This document shows positions 44,404 to 52,366 of a stretch of DNA of 64,000 nucleotides, piece by piece (the first letter of the stretch is position 1; each line of letters opens with the position of its first letter). The notes beneath the pieces are model-generated. The model saw only the letters and a program-made list of their open reading frames with translations. It was not told the DNA's origin and searched no databases. The translations under genes and the position numbers were made by a program. Source of the DNA: DASZQL01 sp964391865. GTDB taxonomy: Bacteria > Planctomycetota > Phycisphaerae > Phycisphaerales > UBA1924. Where the stretch lies: assembly GCA_964391865.1 (NCBI GenBank), contig CAYMNQ010000005.1, forward strand, positions 310,001 to 374,000, written 5' to 3'.

Positions 44404-45048
44404 CTATGAAGGCGGGTCGTAAACCGCTCCGGGTGCCGGCACAAGCGGCCACGCGCAACCGCACTCCGGGCAACGCTGCGGCCCGACGCGCAGGCCTTCC
44501 AACGATGTCGGCTCAATAGCGTCCGGCGACCCGAGCAAGTCGTATCGGCAATCACAGCACCATCGGCCCACGAGTGCGTTTGCGCACTTCTGCGCACGCG
44601 GCTCCGGCTCCAAACACACTCCGAGAAGTACGACGAACACGATCCCAAGCACTGCATACTTGAAGATCGCCGGGAGCGGACCACCGGACGAAGACGTGAT
44701 GGCTAGAAACATCGCGGCAGGTGCGATGAGTATTGTCCCCATGAACAGTGCGATGGCAATTCGCCGAGCTCGAATCTTGTGCTTGAGCTCGGATCGGGTG
44801 ACCGGCATTGCGTCATGCGAACGCCGCCAGTACGTGAATCGATTTCCAAGCTCCGCGACCGCTGCTTGGACCAAAGGCTCTCCAGCTTGTAGCGATTTGA
44901 ACCCAACCAGCTTGTCCAGAGTCTCGGTGCGCCGATGACATCGATCGTGCGGCGTCGATCGCGCCGGACGATCTGAGCCCGGATAGACCAGCTTGAGTCG
45001 ATCCCAATTCGCGGGTCTTGCGGCTGATGATGCATGGTGAAACGACAC
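44404..45048 (-). CDS. Zinc-ribbon membrane protein, paralogue B
   Basis: The 214-residue product starts with GTG, with GGAG four bases before it. Like paralogue A it has an N-terminal hydrophilic part with TYWRR, two hydrophobic segments (IAIALFMGTILIAPAAMFLAIT; FKYAVLGIVFVVLLGVCL) and a C-terminal zinc ribbon, CCDCRYDLLG and CPECGCAWPL. The first Cys pair is CxxC but with Cys in place of the usual Pro. It lies just downstream of thrS (32 bases) on the same strand and may be co-transcribed with it. Confidence 0.6.
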   Translation of the reverse strand: MSFHHASSAARPANWDRLKLVYPGSDRPARSTPHDRCHRRTETLDKLVGFKSLQAGEPLVQAAVAELGNRFTYWRRSHDAMPVTRSELKHKIRARRIAIALFMGTILIAPAAMFLAITSSSGGPLPAIFKYAVLGIVFVVLLGVCLEPEPRAQKCANALVGRWCCDCRYDLLGSPDAIEPTSLEGLRVGPQRCPECGCAWPLVPAPGAVYDPPS

Positions 45049-45079
45049 GCGCTCCCACTCCGGGTTTCACGTCCGGGAC

Positions 45080-47305
45080 TTACTTCATCTCCGCCACAAC
45101 CTTCTCCATTCCCTTGGTCTCGATCTCGCGGCTGAGTTTTGTCACGAATTCCTCGAGCTTCATGCCGCCGGCGTCTTTTTCGATGCCGCGGGCGCGGATG
45201 GAGACTTCGCCGCGTTCTTCGTCGCGGGGGCCGACGATGAGGAGGTACGGCACCTTCTCCTCGGCGGCGACCTTGATCTTCGCCTGCACGCGGTCGTTGC
45301 CGTCGTCGAGGGTGGCGCGGACGCCGGCGCGCTTCAGTTCGCCCAGCACGCGCTCGGCGTAGACGTTGGTCTTTTCGCTGATGGGCAGCACGCGGCACTG
45401 CTCCGGGTTCAGCCAGGTGGGGAACGCGCCGGCGTAGTGCTCGATGAGGAAGCCGGTGAAGCGCTCCATGCTGCCGAAGGGGGCGCGGTGGATGACCACC
45501 GGGCGGTGGGGCTTGTTGTCTTTCCCGATGTACGAAAGGTCGAAGCGGATCGCCATGTTGTAGTCGACCTGCACGGTGCCGAGCTGCCACTCGCGGCCGA
45601 TGGCGTCGCGGACGACGAAGTCGATCTTCGGGCCGTAGAAGGCGGCTTCGCCCGGCTCCTCGCTGAAGCGCACGCCGAGGGTTGATGCCGCTTCGCGGCA
45701 GGCGCGCTCCGCTTTGTCCCAGCTTTCCGATGAGCCGATGTACTTGCTCGAATCGGCGGCACGCAGGCCGACGCGGACGCGGTAGTCCTTGATCTCGAGC
45801 GTGCCGAGGATGAGCTTCACGAGGGTGAGGCAGCCCTGGACTTCGGGGCCAACCTGCTCCTCGGTGCAGAAGAGGTGGGCGTCGTCCTGCGTGAACGAGC
45901 GGACGCGGAGCATGCCGGAGAGTTCGCCCGACTGCTCCCAGCGGTAGACGGTGCCGAACTCGCTGAGACGGACGGGCATGTCGCGGTAGCTGTGCGGCTG
46001 GCTGGCGTAAATCATCGCGTGGTGCGGGCAGTTCATGGGTTTCAGGAGGAAGCCGTCGATGAGTTTTTCATCGGGCACCACGCGCGCGTCTTCGATGACG
46101 GTTTTGCCCGCGCGCTCGTTCAAGCCCCGCGCGAGCTGCGCGGAGACGCCCTCGAGCTGGCTGGTCATCTCGGCGCACGAGCTGCCGGCGGCGGAAAGCT
46201 TCTCCAGCGCCTCGCGCTCGATGACGGGGGCGTACTGTGAGTCTTTGTAATACGGGAAGTGGCCGCTGGTCTTGTAGAGGTCGAGCTTGCCGATGTGGGG
46301 GGTGAAGACCTGCGAGTAGCCCTGCTTGCGCAGCTCCGCACCGATGAAGTTCTGGAGTTCGTTGCGGATGATGCTGCCCTTGGGGGTCCAGAGGATCAGC
46401 CCCTGCCCGACCATCTCGTCGATGTGGAAGAGGCCGAGTTTCCTGCCGATCACGCGGTGATCGCGGGCGGCGGCTTCTTCCTTCTGCTTCAGGAATTCCT
46501 CGAGTTCCTTCTCGGTGAAGAAGGCGGTGCCGTAGACGCGGGTGAGGCGGTCGGAGTCTTCATCGCCGTGCCAGAAGCTGGAGGCGAGGGACATGACTTT
46601 GGCGGCACCGATGCGCGCGGTGGAGGGCACGTGCGGGCCGCGGCAGAGGTCTTCCCAATTCTTGCCCGGCTCGCCGGTGGCGTAGAAGGAGAGACGGGCG
46701 CCGCTCGAAGCCGCCGCCCCCCCGCTGCCCGGCTCGGCGAAGGCGGCCTTCTTGCCGCGGTACACGCTCGACGGCATACCCAGCGCGCGCTCGGCGTTGT
46801 CGACCTTGTACTTGTTCTGCTCGGCGGCGAGTTTCTTCAGCCCCTCATCCTTCGCTACTTCATAGCGGGTGAACGCGCGATCCTCCGCGATGATCTTCTT
46901 CATCTCAACGTCGATCTTCTCGAAGTCGCTCGATGACATGGTTTTTCCGGCGGGGAAGAACATGTCGTAGAAGAATCCGGTGTCGGTCGGCGGGCCGTAG
47001 GCGAGTTGGACATCGTTGCCGAAGACGCGCTGGATCGCTTCCGCCATCACGTGCGCGGCGGAGTGGCGCACGAGGAACAGCGCATCGGGGTCGACCGAGC
47101 CGTCGCGCTTCTTCGGCGTGACGATCGCCACGGCGGCGTCTCGCTCGATGACCGTCGAGAGGTCGCGCAGTTCGCCGTCGATCTTCGCGCCGAGCGCATC
47201 CTTCGCGAGGCGCGAGCCGATCGAGGCGGCGACATCGCGCGCGGTCACCGGGCCGGGGAAGGACTTTTTCGAGCCGTCGGGGAGAGTGATGGTCACGCCG
47301 CTCAT
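45080..47305 (-). CDS. thrS: Threonyl-tRNA synthetase
   Basis: The 741-residue product is built of the TGS domain (residues 1-62), an editing domain with RHSAAHVMAEAI and DLCRGPHVPSTA (the HxxxH and CxxxH zinc-like sites), the class II catalytic core (motif 2 at MPVRLSEFGTVYRWEQSGELSGMLRVRSFTQDDAHLFC, motif 3 at GSMERFTGFLIEHYAG) and an anticodon-binding domain. It is about 100 residues longer than usual. One extra segment in the editing domain surrounds AEPGSGGAAASSGARL. Another of about 45 residues sits before KPMNCPHH. A Thr-rich leader ORF and terminator upstream indicate attenuation control. Confidence 0.95.
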   Translation of the reverse strand: MSGVTITLPDGSKKSFPGPVTARDVAASIGSRLAKDALGAKIDGELRDLSTVIERDAAVAIVTPKKRDGSVDPDALFLVRHSAAHVMAEAIQRVFGNDVQLAYGPPTDTGFFYDMFFPAGKTMSSSDFEKIDVEMKKIIAEDRAFTRYEVAKDEGLKKLAAEQNKYKVDNAERALGMPSSVYRGKKAAFAEPGSGGAAASSGARLSFYATGEPGKNWEDLCRGPHVPSTARIGAAKVMSLASSFWHGDEDSDRLTRVYGTAFFTEKELEEFLKQKEEAAARDHRVIGRKLGLFHIDEMVGQGLILWTPKGSIIRNELQNFIGAELRKQGYSQVFTPHIGKLDLYKTSGHFPYYKDSQYAPVIEREALEKLSAAGSSCAEMTSQLEGVSAQLARGLNERAGKTVIEDARVVPDEKLIDGFLLKPMNCPHHAMIYASQPHSYRDMPVRLSEFGTVYRWEQSGELSGMLRVRSFTQDDAHLFCTEEQVGPEVQGCLTLVKLILGTLEIKDYRVRVGLRAADSSKYIGSSESWDKAERACREAASTLGVRFSEEPGEAAFYGPKIDFVVRDAIGREWQLGTVQVDYNMAIRFDLSYIGKDNKPHRPVVIHRAPFGSMERFTGFLIEHYAGAFPTWLNPEQCRVLPISEKTNVYAERVLGELKRAGVRATLDDGNDRVQAKIKVAAEEKVPYLLIVGPRDEERGEVSIRARGIEKDAGGMKLEEFVTKLSREIETKGMEKVVAEMK

Positions 47306-47370
47306 GTGGGGGCTCCGGCTAGAGGCTGGCTTGAGAGATCAGTGCTGTCAGACGCGGAAATTGAGGAACG

Positions 47371-47401
47371 AAAACGCCCGGCCGATGCGGGGCCGGGCGT
47401 T
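47371..47401 (-). terminator. Attenuator terminator of thrS (segments 3:4)
   Basis: On the minus strand AACGCCCGGCC (47401-47391) pairs perfectly with GGCCGGGCGTT (47383-47373) over a seven-base loop and runs into TTTTCGTT. It lies 31 bases after the leader ORF stop and 66 bases before the thrS start. An intrinsic terminator in front of a gene on the same strand means regulated read-through. Confidence 0.8.
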
Positions 47402-47438
47402 GAAACATACATCGCGGGCGGTCCCGGCTGGTCAGCCG
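47391..47438 (-). promoter_or_regulatory. thrS attenuator: anti-terminator and pause hairpin segments
   Basis: On the minus strand, segment 1 CGGCT (47438-47434, overlapping the leader stop codon) can pair with segment 2 AGCCG (47429-47425). Segment 2, extended as GCCGGG (47428-47423), is also complementary to CCCGGC inside terminator segment 3 (47397-47392). The 1:2 and 2:3 pairings exclude each other, as in amino-acid biosynthetic attenuators. Confidence 0.65.
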
Positions 47439-47494
47439 CTGGGGTTCGTCGTCGTGGTCGTCGTCGTGCTCGGGTTGGTCATGGGACGCTTCAT
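47432..47494 (-). CDS. Threonine-rich leader peptide controlling thrS
   Basis: A 20-codon ORF encodes MKRPMTNPS, seven threonines in a row, then NPSG and TGA. Eight of its twenty codons are Thr (ACG and ACC). It sits 126 bases before thrS, is followed by nested hairpins and an intrinsic terminator, and starts eight bases after a TATACT box. The design matches thrL-type leader peptides. Starvation for charged tRNA-Thr should stall the ribosome on the Thr run, block segment 1 and free the anti-terminator. A shorter start at the second Met (47482) is possible. It is too short for routine gene calling. Confidence 0.8.
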   Translation of the reverse strand: MKRPMTNPSTTTTTTTNPSG

Positions 47495-47502
47495 CGGGCG
47501 TC

Positions 47503-47508
47503 AGTATA
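47503..47508 (-). promoter_or_regulatory. -10 box of the thrS leader (TATACT)
   Basis: TATACT (minus strand 47508-47503) matches five of six consensus positions and ends eight bases before the leader-peptide ATG. Transcription would start at about 47495, making the leader ORF leaderless or nearly so. No clear -35 was found. Confidence 0.55.
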
Positions 47509-47530
47509 GCCGGGGTGGGCGCGTGGGGAG

Positions 47531-47561
47531 TGAGGCTTGAGGCTTGGGGCTTGGGGTGGGA
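47531..47561. repeat. Degenerate heptamer repeat (TGAGGCT)
   Basis: TGAGGCT, TGAGGCT, TGGGGCT, TGGGGTG at period 7 lie between the divergent thrS leader and nrdR, upstream of the thrS -10. Confidence 0.6.
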
Positions 47562-47652
47562 AGAGAGACACTTCGATCTCAGCGTCGCCACTCGGCACGG
47601 CATATCTTGCGGGTTCCCGCCGACCCCCAACCTGTGGTAGGCTCCTCGCCCC

Positions 47653-48159
47653 ATGATCTGCCCCTATTGCGGCAAGGACAACGACAAGGTCATCGACAGC
47701 CGCGCCAGCGAGGCCGGGCGGGTCATCCGAAGGCGACGGCAGTGCATCGACTGCAAGAAGCGGTACACCACCTACGAACGCGTCGAGGAAACCGTCCGGC
47801 TGACGGTGATCAAGAAGGACGGCTCGCGTGTGCCGTTCAGCCGCGACAACATCATGCGCGGGATCGTCTCCGCCTGCGGGAAACGGCCCATCCCCGAGGA
47901 ATCAAAGGTGCGGTTGGTGGATGAGGTCGAGGACGAACTACACCGCTCGCACGACCGCGAGGTCGAGAGCCGCGAGATCGGGCAGATGGTGGCGGAGAAG
48001 CTGAAGAACCTCGACGAGATCGCGTATGTGCGGTTCGCCAGCGAGTACTACGAGTTCAAGAACGTGGGCGACATCCTGACGCAGCTCGAAGAGTTGAACA
48101 AGCGCGTGCGGGATGTGAAGCATCAGCAGAAGCTGTTCGACAGCAGTGCGGCGGGGTGA
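47653..48159 (+). CDS. nrdR: Transcriptional repressor NrdR
   Basis: The 168-residue regulator senses ATP/dATP and represses ribonucleotide reductase genes. It has the N-terminal zinc ribbon CPYCG...CIDCKKRYTTYERVE and an ATP-cone domain (TVIKKDGSRVPFSRDNIMRGIVSACGKRPI). Motif order and length are standard. A TAGGCT box ends nine bases before the ATG. NrdR boxes of the target genes are not in this window. Confidence 0.95.
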   Translation: MICPYCGKDNDKVIDSRASEAGRVIRRRRQCIDCKKRYTTYERVEETVRLTVIKKDGSRVPFSRDNIMRGIVSACGKRPIPEESKVRLVDEVEDELHRSHDREVESREIGQMVAEKLKNLDEIAYVRFASEYYEFKNVGDILTQLEELNKRVRDVKHQQKLFDSSAAG

Positions 48160-48325
48160 TGACCGATTCACCGAACCACGGTGCCGTGCAACGCCGCTCT
48201 GGGCGATGCACGCGCGAAGATCGGCACCTGCTCAGAATGGTCTTGGGCCGGAGTGGAGAAAGTCATCGAGGCCGGAACACGCGTGGATCGGCGAAGCGCC
48301 GTTCCACGGCACCTACTTCACGCGC

Positions 48326-49114
48326 TCAATCCGCGTTGACGGCCTTTTTGCCGGTCTTTTTCTGTTGCGACGTCGAGATCTGGTCTTTCAGGTCTTCCTC
48401 CATGAAGAGGATGACCTTGCACGACGGGCACTTGGTGACGTCGCCGCGTTTGAGCAGGATGCTGACCAGTTCGATGGGCAGGTGCGTGTAGCACGAGCCG
48501 CAGGTGTATTCCATGTTCCGCCGGTCCTGCTCCTCGATCGCGGCCATGACGTCGTCGGCTTCGATCGACATGCGCTCTTCGTAGACCGCGAGCGCGGTGG
48601 CGGGCACGTCATCCAGCGCGGTTTTGCGCTCGGATTCGAGTTCGGTCACGCGGTCCTTGATCTCGGCGGCCCGCGTGTCGCGCTCGGCGGCGGCGACCTG
48701 GCGCACCTTCTTCCGCTCTTCGCGCTCGGCGTCGATGGCGGCGAGCTGGGTGCGGAGTTCGTCGACCTTCTGCATCGACTTGATGGCGCGGTCCTCGACC
48801 AGTCCCTTGTCCGCTTTCAGCGTGTTCACCTCGGCGAGCATCGCCGCGTGTTCCTTGCTGGTGCGCGCATTGTTCATGCGCTCACGGAGAGTCTCGATCT
48901 TCTGATCGAAGGCTTTGGCTTCAACCTCGTCGTTCTTCGAAGAGGCCTCGGATTGCTTGAGCTGGGTGCTGATCGCGGCGGCCTGAGCGTCGAGCTGCGC
49001 GAGGAGTCTCTCCTGCTCCTTGAGGTACGCCTCCGCGGATCGGAGGCGGCCGCTCAGACCGCGCAGCTGAATGTCCACCCGATAAAGACGCACCAACTTG
49101 GACGTTACGCCCAT
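48326..49114 (-). CDS. Coiled-coil protein with C4 zinc ribbon
   Basis: The 262-residue product is a long coiled coil (LRGLSGRLRSAEAYLKEQERLLAQLDAQ to about residue 190) ending in YTCGSCYTHLPIELVSILLKRGDVTKCPSCKVILF, a CxxC...CxxC zinc ribbon. This is the C4-type zinc-ribbon/CdsZ-like architecture found in many bacteria, with unknown or RNA-related role. ATG 49114 is used because GGAGA precedes it and the upstream frame is unconserved. It precedes nothing on its strand within 160 bases and converges with nrdR. Confidence 0.72.
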   Translation of the reverse strand: MGVTSKLVRLYRVDIQLRGLSGRLRSAEAYLKEQERLLAQLDAQAAAISTQLKQSEASSKNDEVEAKAFDQKIETLRERMNNARTSKEHAAMLAEVNTLKADKGLVEDRAIKSMQKVDELRTQLAAIDAEREERKKVRQVAAAERDTRAAEIKDRVTELESERKTALDDVPATALAVYEERMSIEADDVMAAIEEQDRRNMEYTCGSCYTHLPIELVSILLKRGDVTKCPSCKVILFMEEDLKDQISTSQQKKTGKKAVNAD

Positions 49115-49193
49115 TCGTTTCTCCGCGACACCTGCGTGCAGTGTATCACAGATCGACCGATTCGATTGTACGCCGCACCCCGGCGGCATTCCA

Positions 49194-50126
49194 TCACGGA
49201 CCGGCGCCCCACTGCTCCCACAGCTTGACCAGCCAGTACGCGACCGGCGCGACGAGCAGCGGCGAGTCGATCACATCGAGAATCCCACCGAAACCCGGCA
49301 GAGCGCGGGAGTAGTCCTTGATCCCCGCGTCGCGCTTCAGCAGACTGGCCGCAAGATCGCCCGCCTGCCCGATCCCGCCGAAGATCAGCCCGGCGACGGC
49401 ACCCTGCCAGAGTGTGAACGGCGGGACGATCCCGCGCCCGCCGAGGACCGCCACCACACCCACGCCCACCAGCGTCGAGAAAAGCAGCCCGCCGACCAGT
49501 CCTTCCCAAGTCTTGCCGGGGCTGAGCCAGGGGATGAGCTTGTGCCGGCCGAAGAGCCGCCCCGCGGTGTAGGCGCCGATGTCGTACGACTTCACCGTCA
49601 GCACGATCGCGAGCAGCAGCCAGGCGGAATATTCGTTCCGGAGCATGATGAGAAACCCGCCGAGCAGCCCGACGTAGGTAAACGCGAGCAGCGTCGCCGC
49701 GGAGGACGCGACCACGCCGTCAACGTTCTTTCGGCGTGAGTAGTAGAGCAGCGCGGTGACATACGCGACGCCGGCGGCGGTGCAGACGACCGCGACGCCC
49801 GACGCCGGGCCGACGCGCGCGGTGGAGAAACTCGACGCCGCCAACCCGAGCGCGACGGCGAGGCTGTTGATCCGCTTCGAGGTGTTGATCTGCCGGGCGC
49901 GGAAAATCTTGGTCAGTTCGCGGGCGGCGATCAGCCCCAGCCCCAGCACCAAAGGGAAGAGCAGAAGCGCCGGGTACCCCCAGCGCGCCTCCGCCGCTTC
50001 GTCGGCCCAGATGAGCGCGATCAGCAGCGCGATCAGAACCGGACCCAGCAGCAGGCGGTACTTCAGCACGGGCGGAGGGTACCGCAAAGCAACCCCCGCG
50101 CGGCGGGTTGGCACGCGCTCATTCAA
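49194..50126 (-). CDS. cdsA: Phosphatidate cytidylyltransferase (CdsA-like), altered signature
   Basis: This 310-residue polytopic membrane protein has about seven hydrophobic segments. It should make CDP-diacylglycerol from phosphatidate and CTP. KSYDIGAYTAGRLFGRHKLIPWLSPGKTWEGLVGGLLFS is the well-conserved block. The C-terminal signature reads SLLKRDAGIKDYSRALPGFGGILDVIDS, where canonical enzymes have PGHGG and DRxDS. His and Arg are thus replaced by Phe and Val, although the metal-site KD and final D remain. A start a few codons downstream (at the VLKYRLLLGP stretch) is possible. Confidence 0.82.
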   Translation of the reverse strand: MNERVPTRRAGVALRYPPPVLKYRLLLGPVLIALLIALIWADEAAEARWGYPALLLFPLVLGLGLIAARELTKIFRARQINTSKRINSLAVALGLAASSFSTARVGPASGVAVVCTAAGVAYVTALLYYSRRKNVDGVVASSAATLLAFTYVGLLGGFLIMLRNEYSAWLLLAIVLTVKSYDIGAYTAGRLFGRHKLIPWLSPGKTWEGLVGGLLFSTLVGVGVVAVLGGRGIVPPFTLWQGAVAGLIFGGIGQAGDLAASLLKRDAGIKDYSRALPGFGGILDVIDSPLLVAPVAYWLVKLWEQWGAGP

Positions 50127-50202
50127 TGCAACAGACCCGCCGGCGCGAAGAGCGCGGGCGGGCCAGCCGACGGGTTCGGCGCTGATCGCTACGATTGATC
50201 GC

Positions 50203-50301
50203 TTAGCACATCACCAGGAACGTCAGCACGGCGAAGAGCAGGATCCGCTGGCGGTTCTCGGTCAGAGCAATCAAGTCACTACGGCGGAGCGCGGCAAGCA
50301 T
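50203..50301 (-). CDS. Possible 32-residue membrane peptide
   Basis: A short frame begins at ATG 50301 with AAAGGA eight to nine bases before it. It encodes a charged half (RRSDLIALTENRQR) followed by a hydrophobic tail (ILLFAVLTFLVM) ending in Cys. It lies alone in a 320-base gap between divergent cdsA and an exported-protein gene. Only the ribosome-binding site and the hydropathy support it. Confidence 0.3.
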   Translation of the reverse strand: MLAALRRSDLIALTENRQRILLFAVLTFLVMC

Positions 50302-50446
50302 GACTCTGGTCCTTTCTTCAATTGTCCGCTGGAAGAAGGAACAAGACCCGTGCCGGACCGTTCCGGGCGGCGTTCGGGGGGGCATCGCGTCCGGGAATGC
50401 GCGGCGTGTTGCGGGAACTCAACGTCCAGCGCGGTGCCGAATCAAC

Positions 50447-52264
50447 ATGATGCGAGCAATGGCGATCTTCGCGGGCGTGCTCTGGGTGGCGGCTATCGGA
50501 CGCGCGCAGACGCCGGCGCTCCCGGCGGCGGCGGAGACTCTCGCCGCGTACCACGCGATCGAACCGTGGGTGCGTGAGTGGAAGGTGCCGACGGAGGCGC
50601 AGAAGCTCGACCCCGCGGGCACCACCGGCGCGTGCGTCACGCTGCGCCTCTCGGGCAAGGTGCTCGGGCGCGCGGCGCGCCTGGCGGACGACGGCACGTC
50701 GCTCTGGCTCGCCGTCCGCGACGCATGGGCGGAAGCGAACCAGAGTTTCCCCGTCGAGCGGGACGCGATGCGCGCGGAGCTGATCCTTGAGATGACTCCG
50801 CGCGTGATGATCGACATTCAACTGGGGGGCGCCTTCACGCCGCTGCTGGGCGACACGTTCGACGCGGCGGCCGCCGAACTGTCCCCCGGCATCGAGGGTG
50901 TCGCGGCGCGCGTCGAGGATGTCACCCGCGCGGTCTTCCCGGGCGTGATGCTCACGACACAGGGCACGCCCGCCTCGGCGCTGCAATCGGCGACGGGCGA
51001 GATCGGGCTGCCGCCCATCGAACTCGGGCAACTCCGCAAGATCCACCGGCTCACCGCGTACCGATTCCCCGTGCGCCATCTCGCGCAGACCGCTCCGGGC
51101 GAAGAGCCGCGGTTCCTCTACCGCGGCGGGGCGATCGTGCCGCTGTCGGCGGTGAGCGAAGCAGGCCTGCAAGCGTTCGCCGATCGGGCGGCGATGCACC
51201 TGCTGCAGCACGACTGGCGCGGCCCGGAGCCGCACGGGATGACGGGTGACTACAACCCCATCACCGACCGCTTCGAGCCGCCCATCGCGGGCGCGATGGA
51301 GCAGGCGGTCGCCGCGATGGCGTTGCTCGAATACGCCGCGACCCGCGGAGCACACCCGGCGACCGCTTCAAAGACGCGGAACTTCGCGGCCCGACTGCTG
51401 AACGACCTGCGGACCATCGGCGCCGGCGAGGAAGACCCATTGAAGAGCGTGACGGCATGCGCCGCGTTCGTCTGCGCGTGGGCGCTCGGCGCGCGGCTTG
51501 ACGCACGAGCCTTCTCCGCGGGCGACGAGTTCTTCGGGCACGCGCTCGAGCAGGTGCGCGCCGCGCGGACCGGCGGGGCGTGGGCGCAGAGCCTTGAGCC
51601 GCCGCAGAGAGCGCTCGCCGCGTTCGCGTTGGTGCGCGCAATGAGCCTCCGCGCCGACGACGCGGAACTTCGGCAGCAGGCGAGCGACGCGGTGCGCTCG
51701 CTCTTCCGTGACACGGCTCGCGGCGAACTGGTGGCGATGATGCCGTGGCTCGGATGGGCGGAGCTCGAATCGGCGGGGAAGACGGCGGAGATCCCGGCGC
51801 GCGAAGCACTCACCGAGATGCGCGAGCTGATGTGGACCTTCCAACTGGGCGAATCGGACGTTGGCCCGGACGGCGCGGACCTCGCGGGCGGGATCATCTT
51901 CACGCGCTCGCGCCAACCGCTTCCGACGTGGGCGATGCTCCGCCCGCTGGCGTTCGCGGCGACCATGCAGGGCGATGCGCGCTTCACCAGCGATGCGGAG
52001 TTCGCCCGGCAGCTCGCCGGGCTGCGCCGATCGCTGCGGTTCATGATGCAGTTGACGTTCGGTGAGGAGTCGCGGGCCGTGGCGCGCGACGCCCGACGGG
52101 CGATGGGCGGCGTGCGGCGATCGCTGTGGGACCAGACCGCCGCCGTCGACGCGACGAGTCTCGCGCTGCTCACGGCGTGCGAGACGCTGCGAGCGCTCAG
52201 TCCCGCCGAGCCGCCCGCCACCCCCGAAATGAAACCCGCGGTGCAGGCCCGGGAACCGGAATAA
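50447..52264 (+). CDS. Exported protein of unknown function
   Basis: The 605-residue product has a signal peptide (MMRAMAIFAGVLWVAAIGRAQ) and no transmembrane segment after it. The rest is mostly helical, Ala-rich and tetratricopeptide- or glycosidase-toroid-like, with LLQHDWRGPEPHGMTGDYNPITDRFEPP and repeated ALLEYAAT/ALAAFALVRAM helices. This is suggestive of an alpha/alpha toroid without recognised catalytic residues. ATG 50447 or 50450 is the start because the signal peptide begins there. Followed 100 bases later by another exported protein. Confidence 0.6.
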   Translation: MMRAMAIFAGVLWVAAIGRAQTPALPAAAETLAAYHAIEPWVREWKVPTEAQKLDPAGTTGACVTLRLSGKVLGRAARLADDGTSLWLAVRDAWAEANQSFPVERDAMRAELILEMTPRVMIDIQLGGAFTPLLGDTFDAAAAELSPGIEGVAARVEDVTRAVFPGVMLTTQGTPASALQSATGEIGLPPIELGQLRKIHRLTAYRFPVRHLAQTAPGEEPRFLYRGGAIVPLSAVSEAGLQAFADRAAMHLLQHDWRGPEPHGMTGDYNPITDRFEPPIAGAMEQAVAAMALLEYAATRGAHPATASKTRNFAARLLNDLRTIGAGEEDPLKSVTACAAFVCAWALGARLDARAFSAGDEFFGHALEQVRAARTGGAWAQSLEPPQRALAAFALVRAMSLRADDAELRQQASDAVRSLFRDTARGELVAMMPWLGWAELESAGKTAEIPAREALTEMRELMWTFQLGESDVGPDGADLAGGIIFTRSRQPLPTWAMLRPLAFAATMQGDARFTSDAEFARQLAGLRRSLRFMMQLTFGEESRAVARDARRAMGGVRRSLWDQTAAVDATSLALLTACETLRALSPAEPPATPEMKPAVQAREPE

Positions 52265-52366
52265 CCGGCGTGCGTCTGACGGTTTGATCGCACTGTTCCA
52301 GAGCGGCTGAATGCCTACGATCATGCGGTCGCTCAGCCGTACGCCCCGTGGACCGATGGAGAATCC

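Noticed and set aside
47306..47530. T-box riboswitch upstream of thrS
   Set aside because: No T-box consensus or specifier stem could be made out, whereas a Thr-codon leader ORF with nested hairpins explains the terminator fully.
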